16,423 nucleotides of DNA from assembly GCA_017475785.1 (NCBI GenBank), contig JAFVEX010000055.1, forward strand, positions 1 to 16,423, in the 5' to 3' direction. This document shows, one piece after another, positions 13,329 to 16,423 of the stretch. Under the pieces are notes generated by a model. It searched no databases, was not told the DNA's origin, and saw nothing but the letters and a program-made list of their open reading frames with translations. The stretch is from Eubacterium sp. Its GTDB lineage: Bacteria > Bacillota_A > Clostridia > Lachnospirales > Lachnospiraceae. Both the position numbers and the translations under genes were made by a program. How positions within the stretch are numbered: the stretch's first letter is position 1; each line of letters begins with the position of its first letter.

Positions 13329-14342
13329 TTATTTCCTACGATAGGCCGTCGATACGGAGCTGCCTTCTTTTACAAGAATATCCAGCTGTACCAGTAACTT
13401 TAGTTAATTTGTGGAAGTGGTTTTCCCTTTCCCGGTAAGTTGCATAACCGTTGATCGCTCTATTACAGTGTGTGCTTTGAGATATTCAACGACCGGTAGG
13501 AGTTTATCTTTTTGCTTTTCATTCAGTTTTTGGCTCAGTATCTCCATCATCCGGTCGACGGATTTCTGCTCTTCTGATGTCAGACCTGCCACAACAGGCT
13601 GATTTCCCTTCACATATTCCTCATCCCCGGAATCAGTGTCTTCTTGTAGATAAGTATCATAGTATCTGCCGTATTTCAGCAGCTTCATGTACAGCTCACA
13701 GGCATCGCATTCCAGTTCTACACCGCCATAAGGATTTGCATTGATGATCGGATAAGGAGCAGGCAGTTTATCGCACTCCTGTTTTATTTTGTCAAACCCG
13801 CTTCCCCAGGATTCGATCTCTCCGGAGCGATAAAAGACATTTGCTATCTTTGGATTATGTGGAACGGACGGATGTCTTTCGTATATCTTTCTTACGTCAA
13901 TGTTTTTCGGCCATTGGCCATCATTCCAGATTGTGATTTTATCCTCGTAGATGCGGATCTGGATCGGAATTCCTGTTTCATAAGACTTGTGGTTGACAGC
14001 GTTCAGCAGCACCTCTCTGAAAGCATCTTCCGGCCAGAGGAATGTCTCTATTCTCTGGAGCCCTTCATAGGAAAACAATGCTTTCAGATACTTTGTATAA
14101 ATCAGATCGATTGCCTTGTCGACCTGCAGTATAAGGGGACCGTGTATATCGTCGCCATAAATAATATCATCAACTTTGTTCTTCCCATAGGCTCCCGCCG
14201 GTGCAAAATATCCGATCTTGATATAGGCACCTGTCGCAAACTTTTCCGGATCTTTTTCTATAGTGATCTTATCCCGCGCGCTGACGCTCTGTATTCCGTC
14301 CAGCACGAAGAGGAGAACCGCCGCAAGCGTGATACCTTTTCT
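13329..14342 (-). pseudogene. Truncated AlbA_2/HATPase_c_4 (COG2865) paralogue with an in-frame stop
   Basis: The frame is open from 14342 but has no supported start; a GTG at 14306 lacks a ribosome site. The translation begins inside the central region (RKGITLAAVLLF...EKDPEKFATGAYIKIGYF) and lacks the AlbA_2 domain. It keeps the ATP-binding N-box (FREVLLNAVNHKSYE), the strand block IRIYEDKITIWNDGQWP and the glycine loop SWGSGFDKIKQE. It then enters a winged helix, TVMQLTGKGKTTSTN, where TAA (13404-13406) interrupts. The same frame continues as LKLLVQLDILVKEGSSVSTA then YRRK-stop at 13329, exactly the missing recognition helix and wing. A tyrosine codon mutated to TAA explains this. About 17 residues after LLF (VLDGIQSVSARDKITIE) also look inserted. 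It follows the intact paralogue by a few bases. Confidence 0.75.
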
Positions 14343-14345
14343 TCA

Positions 14346-15971
14346 TTATTTCAGAATCCATTTCCCGCTGATGTCGCTGCCTTCCCGAATCAAAACACCT
14401 GCATCCTGAAAATCTTTCAGGTACCGCTGGACTGTCCTTGCGCTGGATCCGGACCGCCTCGTCATCTCTGTTATTGTAACGCTGCTATCTTCCAGAATGA
14501 TTAACGCCAGCTTTATAGCGGTTGCCTGTCTTTTCGGGCTATACTGTATCAGTCTTTCCTGCATGGCTTCCGAAAAACGCTCCATGTCATTTTCTACGCC
14601 ATTTTCTATGCCATTTTCTACGCCATTATTCTTGTCTTGCCCATTACCAGCCGGAGTACGTTCTTCCTCCTCCTGAATCCGTGCAAATTCCTCATTGATA
14701 TAGGCGACAGCAAGCGTATAATCGTCTGTATCATTATTCGGGCTGAAGACCAGCTTCGGAGAGCCGTTGACTTCCATGGCTGCCTTAGCCCGGCGGATGC
14801 CTGAACCGTAGGACTGGATCAGATCCAGCTTGAAGAACATCTCTTTCAGCTCATCGTTAACATACTGGCGGTCGGTAAATACAATCTGCTGGTTCAGATC
14901 CTCGATGGTCACAGGCGGTAAAGGCCTGTTGTGGTTTATGAACGCGATATGATCCCGATACACTTCGATTTCAATCGTCTTTTTCCGGGAGTAATCCTTA
15001 TGCAAAATGCAATTGGTAGCAAGCTCCTCAAACATCTCCAGCGGCCAGTTGGAAACCCTGTGAGCGCCCGATATGCCGGGTTCCCGAACCGTATAGGTCG
15101 ACATGATATTGTCGCGGAAATAGTCGCGCACCTGCTGAGCCTGGATCCATACGGGACCGTCAAAGGTCTTTGATTCCATCTTATCCGTCCCTTTAACCTC
15201 CCGGATGATCCGCACATATGCATATGGGATGAAATCCGCTGGCCTTTCGGCAAACATCAGCACGGCAAAGTTCTTCGCCCTGTAGCCGCCGTATTCGCTC
15301 GAATCAATCAAATGGAGTGCCTCAGCCATTTCCAGTTTCGTCAGATTCCGAACATCTGCTGCCGCGTTTGTTCGCACGAGGTATTCTTTCATGTATTCAA
15401 AGCTGAGATCATCAAGAGTGGCCTCCCTGTTCAATTCTGACGAGAAATGAAACTCTGCGAATTTCCTCAGAAGTTCAAACTCCTCCGTGTGGTTGGGCAT
15501 GCGGGAATCTCGCCGGATGCGGATATACCTCCCGGCTTTCAGGCTAATCTTTTTGTCTTTTTCGGCCCTCTGGTCCGTTTCATAGGGTCCATTGCTACCC
15601 GGTTCCACAGCAAGGATGACATAGAAGCGTCCATCAATTTTGTCCTGGATCAGGTGGTACACCGGCTTTGGGTGAATATGACCGAGCAGCGACTTGATCT
15701 CATTCTCCGTAGTTTCAATATTCGCTTCGTCTATGCCGGAGATGGGACGTACTGGAACGGCTTTTCTCCCGGTTGCTTCATCATCCTCTTCTTCGATCCC
15801 GATAAAGAGCAGGCCAATCTCACGATTCATGTAATTGTTCGCAAAAGCACAGGCAGTTTTCAGGATGCCGTCCTTGCTGACTGTCGATTTCTTGTACTCG
15901 ATATAATCATTTTCCACAGCGCAGCGATCAATGATGTCGTGCGCCATCCGCTGGATATCCTCGGTTCTCAT
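14346..15971 (-). CDS. AlbA_2 / HATPase_c_4 / winged-helix putative regulator (COG2865)
   Basis: A 541-residue protein in three parts. An AlbA_2 (Schlafen-type) domain occupies about 20-155, with EYKKS and the FANNYMNREIGLLFIGIEE strand. A GHKL-type ATP-binding domain occupies about 300-415, with N-box EELATNCILHKDYS (315-328) and glycine loop YGSGIRRAK. After an acidic, Asn-rich linker with NGVEN/GIEN/GVEN repeats (449-461), a winged helix (about 480-540) contains TITEMTRRSGSSARTVQRYL. Members are annotated as ATP-binding or RecG-related transcriptional regulators; some AlbA_2 proteins act in phage defence. The biochemical role is unproven. The ATG overlaps the stop of the upstream HTH gene by four bases (ATGA), so translation is coupled. 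Confidence 0.85.
   Translation of the reverse strand: MRTEDIQRMAHDIIDRCAVENDYIEYKKSTVSKDGILKTACAFANNYMNREIGLLFIGIEEEDDEATGRKAVPVRPISGIDEANIETTENEIKSLLGHIHPKPVYHLIQDKIDGRFYVILAVEPGSNGPYETDQRAEKDKKISLKAGRYIRIRRDSRMPNHTEEFELLRKFAEFHFSSELNREATLDDLSFEYMKEYLVRTNAAADVRNLTKLEMAEALHLIDSSEYGGYRAKNFAVLMFAERPADFIPYAYVRIIREVKGTDKMESKTFDGPVWIQAQQVRDYFRDNIMSTYTVREPGISGAHRVSNWPLEMFEELATNCILHKDYSRKKTIEIEVYRDHIAFINHNRPLPPVTIEDLNQQIVFTDRQYVNDELKEMFFKLDLIQSYGSGIRRAKAAMEVNGSPKLVFSPNNDTDDYTLAVAYINEEFARIQEEEERTPAGNGQDKNNGVENGIENGVENDMERFSEAMQERLIQYSPKRQATAIKLALIILEDSSVTITEMTRRSGSSARTVQRYLKDFQDAGVLIREGSDISGKWILK
14588..14630. repeat. 12-base tandem repeat inside the AlbA_2 gene linker
   Basis: Three near-identical units, CATTTTCTACGC, CATTTTCTATGC and CATTTTCTACGC (14588-14623), are followed by a partial unit. 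On the coding strand they give the Asn-Gly-x-Glu repeats between the ATP-binding and winged-helix domains. Being a multiple of three, copy-number change would alter linker length without breaking the frame. Confidence 0.75.
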
Positions 15972-16174
15972 CCCTGATCACCGTCCTTCTTCTTAATATA
16001 TTTCCCGCTTTTGATCCTTTTATCAGTCGGTTTTTCTGCCTCTGATGGGATGGCAAAAGATGCTCCGAATTTCACAACGCCATCGATGCGGCCTTCATGA
16101 CAAAGCGTATTGACACGCCGCGTACCGATTCCCCATTTTTCTGCTGCTTCTTTTATTGTCATATATTCCTTCAT
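15968..16174 (-). CDS. Small helix-turn-helix (excisionase-like) DNA-binding protein
   Basis: A 68-residue protein. MTIKEAAEKWGIGTRRVNTL followed by CHEGRIDGVVKFGASFAIPS is the winged helix-turn-helix of the MerR/excisionase-like family, in which the -G-R-I-x-G-A/V- turn and the IPxxAxKP end are typical. A basic tail follows. The frame is open up to a TTG at 16201, but GGAGAAGG lies 5 bases before the ATG at 16174. A second ATG four codons on, with AAGGA, is also possible. It is first in the operon with the AlbA_2 gene and overlaps it by four bases. It probably binds the inverted repeat in its own promoter, but excisionase-type duties on a mobile element cannot be excluded. Confidence 0.8.
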   Translation of the reverse strand: MKEYMTIKEAAEKWGIGTRRVNTLCHEGRIDGVVKFGASFAIPSEAEKPTDKRIKSGKYIKKKDGDQG

Positions 16175-16203
16175 CGCATCCTTCTCCACTTGTGATTTCA
16201 AAG

Positions 16204-16241
16204 CACAATCATATTATAGTCATAATTGTGAACAAAATCAA
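16204..16241 (-). promoter_or_regulatory. Strong sigma-A promoter with overlapping inverted repeat
   Basis: On the minus strand TTGATT (16236-16241), 17 bases, then TATAAT (16213-16218). CACAAT/ATTGTG arms (16204-16209 and 16225-16230) flank the -10 box symmetrically, a typical repressor arrangement. The promoter sits about 40 bases before the HTH gene's start, so autoregulation by that protein is likely. Confidence 0.75.
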
Positions 16242-16340
16242 TCCCGAGGCCAAAAAAGAGCGGAAACACAGTAAAAATGCGTTCGTAATGTGAAATTTTA
16301 AATTCCAGCGATTTCCGGAGTTTTTGACCCGAACCAGAAA

Positions 16341-16421
16341 TTACTCTTGCACACGCTCGTGAAGCCTATCCTTACTGTCCGTTGGGTGATCATCATCGGA
16401 TGACGGGCTGGCTGTCAAGGC
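16341..16421 (-). CDS. Possible C-terminal end of a gene entering from the right edge
   Basis: A minus-strand frame is open from the window edge to TAA at 16341-16343. It gives 26 residues ending TDSKDRLHERVQE, a charged helical tail as many proteins have. The stretch is too short to be statistically convincing and no family is recognisable. The 100 bases between this stop and the HTH promoter show no clear terminator. Confidence 0.3.
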   Translation of the reverse strand, partial: ALTASPSSDDDHPTDSKDRLHERVQE

Positions 16422-16423
16422 CT

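Overview
The window looks like chromosomal DNA of a Clostridia-type Firmicute, probably Lachnospiraceae-like. Strong AGGAGG-type ribosome sites, TTGNNN/TATAAT promoters, tightly coupled operons and the protein families present support this. The genus cannot be settled from the sequence. Nearly all genes lie on the minus strand. The exceptions are the LysE-type fragment at the left edge, the RpiR regulator and one phage-gene fragment. No rRNA, tRNA or CRISPR array was seen.

Left edge to 3.3 kb: the C-terminus of a LysE-type exporter, a 51-residue small ORF and a decayed alpha/beta-hydrolase. These are followed by an apparent two-gene operon of a CPA2-type cation:proton antiporter and an MgtC/SapB membrane protein with its own promoter. 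Just beyond mgtC is a diverged duplicate of its 3' end.

3.28-11.21 kb, the main functional locus: a divergent RpiR/SIS regulator faces a six-gene operon. In transcription order the genes encode a cytosolic endonuclease/exonuclease/phosphatase (EEP) hydrolase, a lipoprotein binding protein, a fused double-domain permease, an ABC ATPase, a PHP-domain phosphoesterase and a PfkB-family kinase. By family the transporter would be called 'iron(III)'. However, the binding protein lacks a Tyr-Tyr ferric motif at the expected place and carries His-Asp...Glu with the spacing I recall from the hexose-phosphate binder AfuA. With a sugar-phosphate-type regulator, two predicted phosphoesterases and a sugar kinase, the locus reads as an uptake and breakdown system for a phosphorylated sugar, polyol or phosphodiester. 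The regulator-operon gap holds inverted ATTATTCCAT/ATGGAATAAT sites and three 11-base direct repeats.

11.28-13.3 kb, accessory and decayed: a double zinc-finger protein; then within about 400 bases three abutting gene fragments (a DUF2800 phage protein, a DUF1016/YhcG nuclease N-terminus and a carboxymuconolactone decarboxylase C-terminus); then an ECF-like sigma factor overlapping a small two-helix membrane protein. A gene-free stretch of about 390 bases follows, holding a hairpin terminator, a tetranucleotide repeat and a cluster of GCGTTCA repeats.

13.3-16.4 kb: a small helix-turn-helix protein and an intact AlbA_2/HATPase_c_4/winged-helix regulator, translationally coupled and driven by a strong promoter with an inverted repeat over its -10 box. 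Directly downstream is a 5'-truncated paralogue with an in-frame TAA in its winged helix. The C-terminus of another minus-strand gene may enter at the right edge.
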